A DNA stretch of 64,000 nucleotides from Chthoniobacter flavus Ellin428 (GTDB lineage Bacteria; Verrucomicrobiota; Verrucomicrobiia; Chthoniobacterales; Chthoniobacteraceae): NCBI RefSeq assembly GCF_000173075.1, contig NZ_ABVL01000022.1, positions 35,459-99,458 on the forward strand, in the 5' to 3' direction. Below the pieces are notes generated by a model. It saw only the letters and a list, made by a program, of their open reading frames with translations, did not search any database and was not told the DNA's origin. Both the position numbers and the translations under genes were made by a program. Below, in pieces: positions 46,169-54,774 of this stretch; the first letter of the stretch is position 1; each line of letters starts with the position of its first letter.

Positions 46169-47377
46169 TTAGTGAACTTGGGCCGGGGCTGAAGGATCTT
46201 GAGCTATCGGCCGTTCAAAGGTTAGCAACTGATGGCGCAAAGCCTCCGGGGAATGATATTTCTGGATGACCTCACGATAGCGGGCGATGAGCTCGGGGGT
46301 ATCCACGGCATCCACGCTGGCGATGAGGCCTTCGAGTCTGCCTCGCGTGGTTTCCACGAGGGGCAGATTGTTCTCCAGAAAATGTCGCGCAGTGCTGGAA
46401 TAGGCGGGGCCGTAGACCAGGATGGGGCGGCCGGCGGCAAAGTATTCCGCCGCTTTGCAGGAGAACGATGTCGAGACCAGAATACGTAGCGATTCGCTGA
46501 ACGAGAACGGCAGATAATTCGCGTAGTTCAGCTTCAGGCGCTCGACCAGCTGGGCATTGGGTAGATTGACAAACAGCTCCACCACCGAAGGATCGGGGAA
46601 GATGTCCGGCAAGTTCGAGGTGATGACGCAAAGCGCGATCTTGTAGCGATGCGGGGTGGTTTCGTTGAGGTGAGTGACGACGCGATTCAGCTCGGTGAGC
46701 GCTTCGGCGTAATACTCGTTCATCGAACCTGAGAAGCCGATGTAGCGGATCTCCCCCTCCTTCGGCGGCGAAGTGTATTCGATTGTCCGGCTGCGGATGA
46801 CCAGCGGGAGCCACTCGCAGGTCACTCCATACTTTTCTTGAAAGAGTTCCGCGTGTCCCTTGCTCAGCGTGTAGACCTTGGCAAAACGCGGCAGGAAATA
46901 TTGTTCCGCCCAGCGGGTGATTCGCGCGCGCAGAAGTTTGTTGTCCTTGACGGCGAGGGCCTCGATATCGTCCACAACGTAGACGTCGACGGGGAGCCCG
47001 GTGGCCCAGCCCAGCAGATAGGCATTGAGCAGGCAGGTCCACCAGCCTGAGGGAAAGGCAAAGATGCGGGTGCAACCTTGGCGATGAATCTCCGAAGCGA
47101 GCCAGGGCAGGCAGAAGATGAAGACTAGCGTATCGAGAGCGCAACGCAGCATGTCCGAAAAACGACGCAGGCCGAGGCGGGAGAAATCCGGATAAAAAAT
47201 GATCGGCATGCCGATGGCTTGCCGAATGGGTTCCGGGTCAACCCGCCGATGAAAACGGCGGGTGATGGTGAGTCCGATATGATCCTTCATCGCCTGCGAC
47301 CAGCTCCACGCAGTCGAGTGATTCGCATGCCCGCCTTGCTGCATCGGCGGCGCATCAGGGTAAAAGGCGTATTTCAT
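46169..47377 (-). CDS. Glycosyltransferase, GT-B fold
   Basis: A 402-aa protein. The N-terminal half has IFAFPSGWWTCLLNAYLLGW and VYVVDDIEALAVKDNKLL; the middle has KVYTLSKGHAELFQEKYG, as in GT4-like enzymes. The C-terminal half includes EIRYIGFSGSMNEYYAEAL, ILVSTSFSCKAAEYFAAGRP and LVYGPAYSSTARHF. This is the GT4 pattern for donor binding. The substrate is unknown. It begins 48 bp after the next gene's stop, within the same transcript. Confidence 0.82.
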   Translation of the reverse strand: MKYAFYPDAPPMQQGGHANHSTAWSWSQAMKDHIGLTITRRFHRRVDPEPIRQAIGMPIIFYPDFSRLGLRRFSDMLRCALDTLVFIFCLPWLASEIHRQGCTRIFAFPSGWWTCLLNAYLLGWATGLPVDVYVVDDIEALAVKDNKLLRARITRWAEQYFLPRFAKVYTLSKGHAELFQEKYGVTCEWLPLVIRSRTIEYTSPPKEGEIRYIGFSGSMNEYYAEALTELNRVVTHLNETTPHRYKIALCVITSNLPDIFPDPSVVELFVNLPNAQLVERLKLNYANYLPFSFSESLRILVSTSFSCKAAEYFAAGRPILVYGPAYSSTARHFLENNLPLVETTRGRLEGLIASVDAVDTPELIARYREVIQKYHSPEALRHQLLTFERPIAQDPSAPAQVH

Positions 47378-47425
47378 CGGAAATCGGGACGGGAAGTTAA
47401 GGGTTCGGAAAGTATACAGGTCGAT

Positions 47426-48376
47426 TCAATTTGCGGCGGGTTTCCAACTCGAGCGCAGTCTCCGCACGATGCGGGTGACCTTGCGCCACAAGCGGGTTAG
47501 AACGGAGGGGGCAAACAGGTTGCGCAAAATTTCCATCTCGTAGCGGGTGGCAGGCACGAAATAGGGATCGTGTTTCAACGGAAAGTCCATCGATTCCAAT
47601 TCGAGGAAACCGCCTGAGGCCATGGGATCCCTAGTGTGCGTGGCTCGTTCGTCGAAGCCCAGGTTTTTAATCAGGTTTCGATGCGGGGTGACCGTGAGCC
47701 CATTTCGTTTCAGCACAGCGTAGAGCCACTGATAATCCCACGTGTCGGTCTGGCGGCTCCACGCGCTCTCGAAGGCGCGTTCCCAAGCGGCGGCGACTGC
47801 GCGGTCGGATAGCGCGTCGTAGATCAACTGACGCTCGCGAAATTCCGGCCAGCTTTTCATGTCCACTTCGTAGTGCGCCCAGGCACGCCGCCAGGTCGCC
47901 CAACCCCAAATGTGGGTGATCTGGGAAAAAGCGTATGAGTACCTGCGGCTCGGCGTGTCGACGCCGTGATTACATCCGCTGACAGCCATGATCCGATCGT
48001 CCGTCCGGAAGCGGGCGAGCAGTTCCGCGCAGTAAGGAAAGAAGCTGGGCGATGGCAGGCAGTCGTCCTCGAGGATGATGGCTTCCTCGACATGCTCGAA
48101 AACCCAGGTCAGGCCTGAGGAAACGCGATTGCGGCAGCCCATGTTTTCCTCCGCGTAGGCTTTTTCCACTTCGCAGGGCCAGTCGATCCCTCGATCGATA
48201 ATCTCCCGCGTCAGGCGCACATTTTCCACATCGTCGGGCCGATTGGCCCGGGGCCCATCGGCCACGACGAGGAGCTTGCGCGGCTGGGCACGCCGGATCT
48301 CGGCGAAGACTTTCTCTGTGCAGTCCGGACGATTGAAGACCAGGAAGGCGATGGGGGTATCGAAAGCAGGAGCCAT
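47426..48376 (-). CDS. Glycosyltransferase, GT-A (family 2-like)
   Basis: A 316-aa enzyme. The ATG at 48376 (MAPAFDTPIAFLVFNRPDCT) is chosen over an upstream ATG that falls inside the neighbour. It has a Rossmann-like nucleotide-sugar site and a metal-binding DxD-type motif in EEAIILEDDCLPSPSFF, then ITHIWGWATWRRAWAHYE, conserved in HlpA/GT2-like sugar transferases. Its start lies 1 bp after the stop of the FkbM gene upstream, indicating tight coupling. Confidence 0.83.
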   Translation of the reverse strand: MAPAFDTPIAFLVFNRPDCTEKVFAEIRRAQPRKLLVVADGPRANRPDDVENVRLTREIIDRGIDWPCEVEKAYAEENMGCRNRVSSGLTWVFEHVEEAIILEDDCLPSPSFFPYCAELLARFRTDDRIMAVSGCNHGVDTPSRRYSYAFSQITHIWGWATWRRAWAHYEVDMKSWPEFRERQLIYDALSDRAVAAAWERAFESAWSRQTDTWDYQWLYAVLKRNGLTVTPHRNLIKNLGFDERATHTRDPMASGGFLELESMDFPLKHDPYFVPATRYEMEILRNLFAPSVLTRLWRKVTRIVRRLRSSWKPAAN

Positions 48377-48377
48377 C

Positions 48378-49190
48378 TTACTGGGCGAAATGGGCGAACG
48401 AGACTCCCTGCCGGATGGCGACGACATTCTGGTACTCGAAGAGATTGGTCTTCAGAATGTCACTTTCCCGGAGAGGCAACAGGCTGGTGGGGAGGAGTCG
48501 ATAAAGTTGGAAGCCCTTCAGCACTTCAAAAAAATCGGCCATGAATGTGCGGGAGCAGACGTTCATCTTGTTGAATTCGAATTGCACGACACCGATCTGT
48601 CCGGCAGCGATCATGTCTTTGGCACCGCGAAGGCAGTGAATTTCATGGCCTTCGATATCGATCTTAAGGAAATCGATGTGCGCGATATTCGCCTCCGCGC
48701 AAAATTGATCGATCGTCTTCAGAGCGACGCGTACAGACACGTACGGCATCTGAGTCAGACTTTGGAAGACGCCTGAGTAGAGCGACGCATGTTCACTATC
48801 TGTGGGACTGGCATAATCATGCAGGTCGAGTTCTTCCGCCTGGTGACTAAATCCGAAATTGTGGAGATTTAAATTCAGCCCTGCGGTGCCGGCTTTCAAT
48901 GTTTCAAAGGTCCGCGGATGCGGCTCGAAAGAGTGAATGACCGCATTTGGAAACGAGCGGCGTAGTAAAGCCGCGTAAGCACCTCGGTTGGCTCCCACGT
49001 CGAAGATGACAAAGCGATTTACCCCGGATGCAATCGTGGCGAGGCGGTCGACCAGCCATTCCTCGCCACTAACCGGATAGTTATGGATCCCCAAGCCCCG
49101 GGCTCCCAACTGAAACAATAGGCCATTGAGTTTAGCGAAGCGAGCGTGGGCAAAAAATCGACCCCATAAAGCTAATATTTTACCCATCAT
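48378..49190 (-). CDS. FkbM family methyltransferase (2)
   Basis: A 270-aa enzyme. The ATG at 49190 overlaps the flippase stop as ATGA; the ATG at 49187 is an alternative. The SAM site is RFVIFDVGANRGAYAALLRR, followed by IHSFEPHPRTFETLKAG. FkbM hallmarks are DFLKIDIEGHEIHCLRGAKD and GVVQFEFNKMNVCS. Sugar O-methylation in the cluster is inferred. Confidence 0.87.
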   Translation of the reverse strand: MMGKILALWGRFFAHARFAKLNGLLFQLGARGLGIHNYPVSGEEWLVDRLATIASGVNRFVIFDVGANRGAYAALLRRSFPNAVIHSFEPHPRTFETLKAGTAGLNLNLHNFGFSHQAEELDLHDYASPTDSEHASLYSGVFQSLTQMPYVSVRVALKTIDQFCAEANIAHIDFLKIDIEGHEIHCLRGAKDMIAAGQIGVVQFEFNKMNVCSRTFMADFFEVLKGFQLYRLLPTSLLPLRESDILKTNLFEYQNVVAIRQGVSFAHFAQ

Positions 49191-50560
49191 ACAGGAAGAC
49201 TTCGTTTTGGGCGTAGTCGCATCCAGATTCGGAACGGAAAAAAAATCGCCCGGCACAATTGCAACGACATTTGCCGCGTGCTGCTATAAAAATAGGGACA
49301 GACTACCACCGTTATTGCAAAGGCGATGACGGTAGCGGAGGCCGCCCCAAGAGGTCCATAGCGCGGAATGAGGAACAGATTAATACCGATGTTCAATACA
49401 GCGCCCAAAAAAGTCGAGAAAAACGAGAACTTCAAAAACCCTTCGGCGATAAGAAACTGGTCCCTCGCTGCTCCGAGAAAGACAAAAAGGAGCGCCCAAA
49501 CCTGAACGGTCAAAACGGCGCTCGAGGATTCATATACCTTTCCATAGAGGAAATGAATGATGAACGACGAGCCCAGTGACAGAGGTACGATGAGCAAATA
49601 GGCGAGCCCGGCGCTCATGTCGTAGTAATTCTGCAGTCGCGCCATGTATCGCTCCGGACCGAGTGCTTTGCTCCGCACGATGCTCGGGAGCAGTACCGAA
49701 GAGAGGATGCTGGGAACGATATAAGTGATTTCGCTCAGCTTGGTCGCAGCGGTGTAGAGTCCGACCTGCTTGGTACCTAGCATTTGCGCAAGCATGACCT
49801 GGTCGATCCTCATATAGGTCGTGACCGCCACCGCCGAAAGAATAAGCGGCCAGGATTCGCCGAGGAGACGCGAAGCCGTCGCGGGCTCGAACCGCCATTT
49901 GGGAAGATCGGAATAGCATTGGGCGTAGATGATGACAGTCATAACCGCCGCAACTCCCGTTTCGATGACGGCGACCCAGGCAAACTCCACCACTGGGCGC
50001 CGCAGCAGCACGAGGAATATGCGAACCAGGGCTGAAACGGCGAAGCCGATATTCCCGGCGATCACGAGTTGCTTCGAACGCAGGTCGGCTTTGAATCGCA
50101 AGCCGGCGACCGTCAGCGCCTGCGTGCAAAGCGTGAGCGCAGAGATCAGCAATAGCTGACGGGTTAAGGAGTTCGGCAGAGTAAGCGAGTAGACGGCCAG
50201 AATGGCGTAGGAAACCAACGCCGCCGCCATCCGGCTGAAGAAGGCCGTACCCAGGAGATTGGCGGCATCCTGCGGTCTTTTGACGAGATCGCGAATGAGA
50301 ATGTCTGTAATACCGAGTCCGGCTGGCGCACCGACCAATGCGGCAATGGCCAACGCGTAATTGATTTCGCCAAAGTAACCAGGCTGGAGGTAGCGAGCGA
50401 CCCAGGTGCCTAAAAACAGGCCTGTGAGCATCCGCACGATGGTATCCAAGGACAGCCAGCCGACATTTGATACGATGGCCTTTACATTGGGATGGGTCTC
50501 GACAAAACGATTGACTCGCGTCTTCCATGTCGCTGCCAATGATCGGATCGACGCGTTCAT
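49187..50560 (-). CDS. Polysaccharide flippase, Wzx/MATE-like
   Basis: A 457-aa inner-membrane protein with 12-14 predicted helices (for example DTIVRMLTGLFLGTWVARYL, ILSAVAVTTYMRIDQVMLAQ, STFLGAVLNIGINLFLIPRY). It is of the RfbX/polysaccharide-transporter group that flips lipid-linked repeat units to the periplasm. A Wzx in a cluster lacking Wzy or ABC-transporter genes in view suggests that the polymerase lies elsewhere. Confidence 0.9.
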   Translation of the reverse strand: MNASIRSLAATWKTRVNRFVETHPNVKAIVSNVGWLSLDTIVRMLTGLFLGTWVARYLQPGYFGEINYALAIAALVGAPAGLGITDILIRDLVKRPQDAANLLGTAFFSRMAAALVSYAILAVYSLTLPNSLTRQLLLISALTLCTQALTVAGLRFKADLRSKQLVIAGNIGFAVSALVRIFLVLLRRPVVEFAWVAVIETGVAAVMTVIIYAQCYSDLPKWRFEPATASRLLGESWPLILSAVAVTTYMRIDQVMLAQMLGTKQVGLYTAATKLSEITYIVPSILSSVLLPSIVRSKALGPERYMARLQNYYDMSAGLAYLLIVPLSLGSSFIIHFLYGKVYESSSAVLTVQVWALLFVFLGAARDQFLIAEGFLKFSFFSTFLGAVLNIGINLFLIPRYGPLGAASATVIAFAITVVVCPYFYSSTRQMSLQLCRAIFFPFRIWMRLRPKRSLPV

Positions 50561-50710
50561 GCAATCGACATCACGTCAGGGGTGGCCGCAGCCATTTTTG
50601 TAAAGAATGGCAAGGTGACGGCATGAGCAGATCGGGTTCGACAGGAGCGCGTCGCAGAGGGCGTCGCTCGTTTTCGCGGTGGATGAAAAAGGATCGGCTG
50701 AGAACGAGGG

Positions 50711-51439
50711 TCAGGCACTTTTTTTGTTATATTCCTTGTTGACGAAAAGAGCATCTGACCAGCTCGCCACACGATTTTGATGAGCAAACTCGTAGATGGA
50801 AACGAGTACGAAATTGCGATCGATGAGATATCGAAATACCTCATCAAAAGCCGGCAGGTGTTTATACATCTCAGAAAAAATGAATTCGAAATAGATGAGC
50901 CCAATCTTGTTGTTCTTCATGGCCTGCTCCGCACCTTTGAACACCTCAAAATCGTAACCCTGCGTATCCGACTTCAGGATATCCACAGAAGGGATTTTTT
51001 GGTCTTCCATGAATTTGTCGATCGTCACCATGTCCACCGTGGATTTGTTAATTATCTTCCCCCAACCCGTTGAACTTAGCTCGAGAAAGGAACTCATGTC
51101 GGAATGGGTATTTTCCGAGAACGTTTTCGGACCGACGGCGGCGCCGACCGCCAGATTCCAGGGAGACACCCCTTCTTGATTTGAAACATTCTGCGAAAGC
51201 TTCCGAAACGTTTCAAGACTCGGTTCGAACGAATGAATGACGCAGGAAGGAAACGTTGCTTTGAAACGCGTAACAGATTGGCCGATGTTCGCGCCGATAT
51301 CGAGAATCAAGGGCTTTGTGTCGCCGGGAACGAATTGCTTCATATCAAGGAAGGGATTGTCGCCGAAGGCACTTTTGCGCTTCACGACGTATCCTAACTT
51401 ATATGCCAATTCCACAGCGGCTCTTTTCAGTGTGTGCAT
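50711..51439 (-). CDS. FkbM family methyltransferase (3)
   Basis: A 242-aa enzyme with the SAM site PLILDIGANIGQSVTRFKAT and CVIHSFEPSLETFRKLSQ, then DILKSDTQGYDFEVFKGAEQ and IGLIYFEFIFSEMYKH. The coding DNA is more AT-rich than the rest of the cluster, and 150 bp (50561-50710) separate it from the flippase gene, so it may be a later insertion into the cluster. I see nothing definite in that gap or in 51440-51570. Confidence 0.87.
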   Translation of the reverse strand: MHTLKRAAVELAYKLGYVVKRKSAFGDNPFLDMKQFVPGDTKPLILDIGANIGQSVTRFKATFPSCVIHSFEPSLETFRKLSQNVSNQEGVSPWNLAVGAAVGPKTFSENTHSDMSSFLELSSTGWGKIINKSTVDMVTIDKFMEDQKIPSVDILKSDTQGYDFEVFKGAEQAMKNNKIGLIYFEFIFSEMYKHLPAFDEVFRYLIDRNFVLVSIYEFAHQNRVASWSDALFVNKEYNKKSA

Positions 51440-51570
51440 GAGAACAAGGTATTTTTAAGATTGTCGCCTTGCGAATAAAGACGCAAAACTTGCGAAGGAG
51501 ATCATTCGTAAACTCACCAAGTATGGCGGGTGGGGAAGGACTCAAATTCGGAAAGCGGCCACGCCGGCGC

Positions 51571-52626
51571 TCAGGCAAGCACACACGCGGCATGGATTTC
51601 CCGCAGGATGCCTTGGAGGGCGTAGCGGTACTGCCAGCCGGGATAATGCTCCTGGAAACGGCGCACGTCGCTGATCCACCAGATGTGGTCGCCGACGCGG
51701 TTGTCCTCAACGTAGGTCCATTCGAGCTTCCTGCCGCTGAGTTCCTCGCAGATCTCGATGGCCTCGAGCACGGAGCAGTTCGAATGGCGGCTGCCGCCCA
51801 GGTTGTAGACCTCGCCGCTGCGCGGCGCGCGGAAGAATTGCCAGAAGGCCTCGACGAGATCGTGGGCGTGAATGTTGTCCCGAACCTGCTTGCCTTTGTA
51901 GCCGAAGACACGGTACTTCGTCCCGCTCACCGTGCACTTCATGAGGTAGGCGAGGAAACCGTGCAACTCCGTGCCTGCGTGTGCCGGGCCGGTGTGGCAG
52001 CCGCCGCGGAAGCAGGCGGTCTTCATGCCGAAGTAGCGGCCGTACTCCTGCACGGCGACGTCGGCGGCGACTTTGCTCGCGCCGAAGAGCGAATGCTTTG
52101 TCTGGTCGATGGACATGGTCTCATCGATACCGCGCACCCAGGCGTGGTCGCTGGGGATTTCCCAGCGCTTTTCCAGCTCCACGAGCGGTAGGCGGTTGGG
52201 TGTATCGCCGTAGACCTTGTTTGTGCTGGTGAAGATGAAGACCGCTTCCGGGCAATGCTGGCGAGTAGCTTCGAGGAGATGCAGCGTGCCGAGGGCATTG
52301 ACGCTGAAGTCGACCAACGGAGCGCGCGCGGCCCAGTCGTGCGAAGGCTGGGCCGCAGTGTGAACGACGAGGTTCACTGCGCTGCCGAGCTGGCGGAAAA
52401 GGGCATCGACCCCGGCGGCATCGCGAATGTCCAGGGCGTGATGGCGATAGCCGGGCAATTCGCGGGCGAGCTTTTCGCGGGTCGGGGTGGTCGAGGCGTT
52501 GGCGCCGAAGAATTCGGCGCGCATGTCGTTGTCGATGCCGACGACGTCGAAGCCCTCCGCGGCGAAGCGGCGGCACGTCTCGGAACCGATCAATCCGGCG
52601 GACCCGGTGACTACTGCGAGGCTCAT
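51571..52626 (-). CDS. NAD-dependent sugar epimerase/dehydratase (CDP-paratose 2-epimerase-like)
   Basis: A 351-aa extended SDR with the NAD site VVTGSAGLIGSETCRRFAAE and the DIRD/TAAQPSHDWA region seen in tyvelose-type epimerases. The active-site Tyr-x3-Lys is replaced by Phe-x3-Lys (KHSLFGASKVAAD). I recall this variant from the CDP-paratose/tyvelose epimerase-like group, but it should be verified. It supplies an activated sugar to the cluster; the nucleotide carrier is unknown. Confidence 0.83.
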   Translation of the reverse strand: MSLAVVTGSAGLIGSETCRRFAAEGFDVVGIDNDMRAEFFGANASTTPTREKLARELPGYRHHALDIRDAAGVDALFRQLGSAVNLVVHTAAQPSHDWAARAPLVDFSVNALGTLHLLEATRQHCPEAVFIFTSTNKVYGDTPNRLPLVELEKRWEIPSDHAWVRGIDETMSIDQTKHSLFGASKVAADVAVQEYGRYFGMKTACFRGGCHTGPAHAGTELHGFLAYLMKCTVSGTKYRVFGYKGKQVRDNIHAHDLVEAFWQFFRAPRSGEVYNLGGSRHSNCSVLEAIEICEELSGRKLEWTYVEDNRVGDHIWWISDVRRFQEHYPGWQYRYALQGILREIHAACVLA

Positions 52627-52711
52627 GGGAGCGCCTGTAATCGTCGCGGACTGTGCATTTGGCCAGCGGAATGTTCTGCGCCTCGGGGGCTTAACGTGGT
52701 TTTAACACGGC

Positions 52712-53452
52712 TCACAGCTTCAATTTCCGAAAAATGGGCTCCGGGATCAGGTTGATAATCAGCATGATCCAGCGCCAGAACCACGGAGTGTAGAGCACGC
52801 ACTGCTCCCTATCGATCGCCCGGATGATGTCCCGCGCGACGCGGTCGGGGGGAGGCGAAGAGCGGGCCCTTTTGGCAGGTGAGCGGTCATGGGGGGTGTC
52901 GACGAAGCCGGGTTTCACCGTGAGCACGTGGACGCCTTTCGAGTAGAGGCGGTTCCGCAGGCCTTGAGCGAAGGTGTTGAGCGCGGCTTTGGCCGTACCG
53001 TAGACGTAGTTGCTTTGCCGCCCGCGATCGCCGGCGACGGAGGAAATGACGGCGATCGTGCCGTGGCCCTGTTGCTCGAAGCGATTGGCGAGGAGGGTCA
53101 GAAAAGAGAGGGCGCTACGGCAGTTGGTCAGCAATTCCTGGTCGGTCACGCTGAAATCCGCCTGGCTGGCCGCCTGGTCGCCGAGGCTGCCGTGGCAGAG
53201 AATCGCGGCGTGCAATTCCCCATGAGCGGCGATGGCGCGGTCGAGGGCGGGCGCATGATGGCTGAAATCCACGAAGTCGAAAGCTTCGATGACGACTTTC
53301 GCCTGGTAGCGAGTGCGCAGGTCGCTGGCCACGATTCCCATCTTCTCGGCCGAGCGCGCCCACAGCACGAGGTTGGCGCCGCGTTCAGCGAATTGGCGCG
53401 CCACCGCCTGGGCAATGGCCGAAGTCGCTCCGATGATCAGGACATTTTGCAT
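52712..53452 (-). CDS. dprE2: SDR oxidoreductase, DprE2-like
   Basis: A 246-aa short-chain dehydrogenase with the NAD(P) site IIGATSAIAQAVARQFAERG, catalytic VISSVAGDRG (Ser) and YVYGTAKAALNTFAQGL (Tyr-x3-Lys). The C-terminal hydrophobic tail (WRWIMLIINLIPEPIFRKLKL) is like that of DprE2, which reduces decaprenylphospho-2-keto-D-arabinose to decaprenylphosphoryl-arabinose. Only 4 bp separate it from the DprE1-like gene, and the two form a coupled pair as expected for the two-step epimerisation. Confidence 0.85.
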   Translation of the reverse strand: MQNVLIIGATSAIAQAVARQFAERGANLVLWARSAEKMGIVASDLRTRYQAKVVIEAFDFVDFSHHAPALDRAIAAHGELHAAILCHGSLGDQAASQADFSVTDQELLTNCRSALSFLTLLANRFEQQGHGTIAVISSVAGDRGRQSNYVYGTAKAALNTFAQGLRNRLYSKGVHVLTVKPGFVDTPHDRSPAKRARSSPPPDRVARDIIRAIDREQCVLYTPWFWRWIMLIINLIPEPIFRKLKL

Positions 53453-53456
53453 CGAT

Positions 53457-54770
53457 TTAGACAGGTGAATTCACGCGCCGCCAAAAGCTGGAGGAAAACG
53501 CGGGGTCGATATATTGGCGGAATTCCTCCCAGCGCGGATAGCACTCCTGGAAAACGCGGGCCGGCATGCGCGCGTCCTTGGCTGGGTAAATGCGTCCGCC
53601 CGTCGCCAGGACGACTTGGTCGAGCTCGTTGAAGAGGGACAGCGTCTCCCAGCCTTGATTCGCGAAATCAAGCGCGAGGGTCAGGCCGGGTGCGGGAAAC
53701 GACAGCATTCCCGGCGACCTCCTTTCGCCGAAGGTCTTGAGCACGGCGAGGAACGAGCCCTGGCCGGAAGCCGCGATGCGCTGGAAGATCTCGCGGATCA
53801 CTTTTCGATCGCCGGAAAATGGGATGACGAACTGGTATTGGAAAAAGCCGCGGCGCCCGTAGATGCGGTTCCAATGGTTCACGGCATCGAGCGGATAGAA
53901 GAAGGGATCGTAGTGAACGATCTTCCGGCTGAAGGCCTCGAGCGCCTTGGCGTAGTAGAGGGTGTTGAACGCCTGGATGCTGTATTGATTCAGGGCGAAA
54001 TCGGGAAACTCCACCGGGACCCCGAGGCGCGGCGGCCGATGCAGCCGGTGGCTGAGGCTATCGCCGCGCGCATGGTTGCCGCGCATGAAAATCCCACGAC
54101 CCAATGAAGGCCCCTCGGCCAGGCAATCCACCCACGACACGGTGTATGCGAAATCCGCGTCTGACTCGGCGGAGATGGCGAAGAATTCATCGAGATTGGC
54201 GAACTGCAGCTCCTCCACGTCGATCATGGAATTTTCGATGCGCAGCAGTTGAAACTCCGCCCAAGTGATGAGGCCGGTGAGCCCGAGCCCGCCAATGGTA
54301 GCGGCGAACTGCGCGGTATTTTCCGTCGGCGAACAAATCAGCCGTTCGCCCGTGGAGCGCAGCAGCTCGAACTTCGTGACGTGGCAGCCGAACGTTCCCG
54401 CGCGGTGGTGATTCTTCCCGTGAATGTCATTGGCGATCGCGCCGCCCACGGTGATGAATTTCGTCCCGGGCGTGACCGGCAGGAACCAGCCGCGCGGCAC
54501 GATGAAGCGCAATAACTCATCGAGGGTTACCCCCGCTTCGCAGCGCATCATGCCGCGCTCGGCATCGAAGGCCAGGAGATGTTTGAGCTCCTCGGTGACA
54601 AGCAAATCCCCGCCGTCGTTGAGGCAGCTATCGCCGTAACTGCGCCCCAGCCCAAACGGTAACATCGACCGGCCATCGCCCTGCGGCAAAGGATCCGTCC
54701 TCCATCGGAGCGGCCGGACCTCGTGATGCGCGGCCTTGGGATAGCGGCCCCAGCTTTCGGGATTTTTCAC
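53457..54770 (-). CDS. dprE1: FAD-dependent oxidoreductase, DprE1-like
   Basis: A 437-aa VAO/BBE-type flavoprotein. The FAD site is in LPFGLGRSYGDSCLNDGG and GTKFITVGGAIANDIHGKNHH, with GTFGCHVTKFELL, all resembling DprE1. It would oxidise polyprenylphospho-ribose at C2 ahead of reduction by the neighbour, giving polyprenyl-phospho-arabinofuranose. It lies 4 bp after the UbiA-like gene and 4 bp before the DprE2-like gene. The closest alternative is a general FAD-linked oxidase, but the trio context favours DprE1. Confidence 0.87.
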   Translation of the reverse strand: MKNPESWGRYPKAAHHEVRPLRWRTDPLPQGDGRSMLPFGLGRSYGDSCLNDGGDLLVTEELKHLLAFDAERGMMRCEAGVTLDELLRFIVPRGWFLPVTPGTKFITVGGAIANDIHGKNHHRAGTFGCHVTKFELLRSTGERLICSPTENTAQFAATIGGLGLTGLITWAEFQLLRIENSMIDVEELQFANLDEFFAISAESDADFAYTVSWVDCLAEGPSLGRGIFMRGNHARGDSLSHRLHRPPRLGVPVEFPDFALNQYSIQAFNTLYYAKALEAFSRKIVHYDPFFYPLDAVNHWNRIYGRRGFFQYQFVIPFSGDRKVIREIFQRIAASGQGSFLAVLKTFGERRSPGMLSFPAPGLTLALDFANQGWETLSLFNELDQVVLATGGRIYPAKDARMPARVFQECYPRWEEFRQYIDPAFSSSFWRRVNSPV

Positions 54771-54774
54771 TGGG

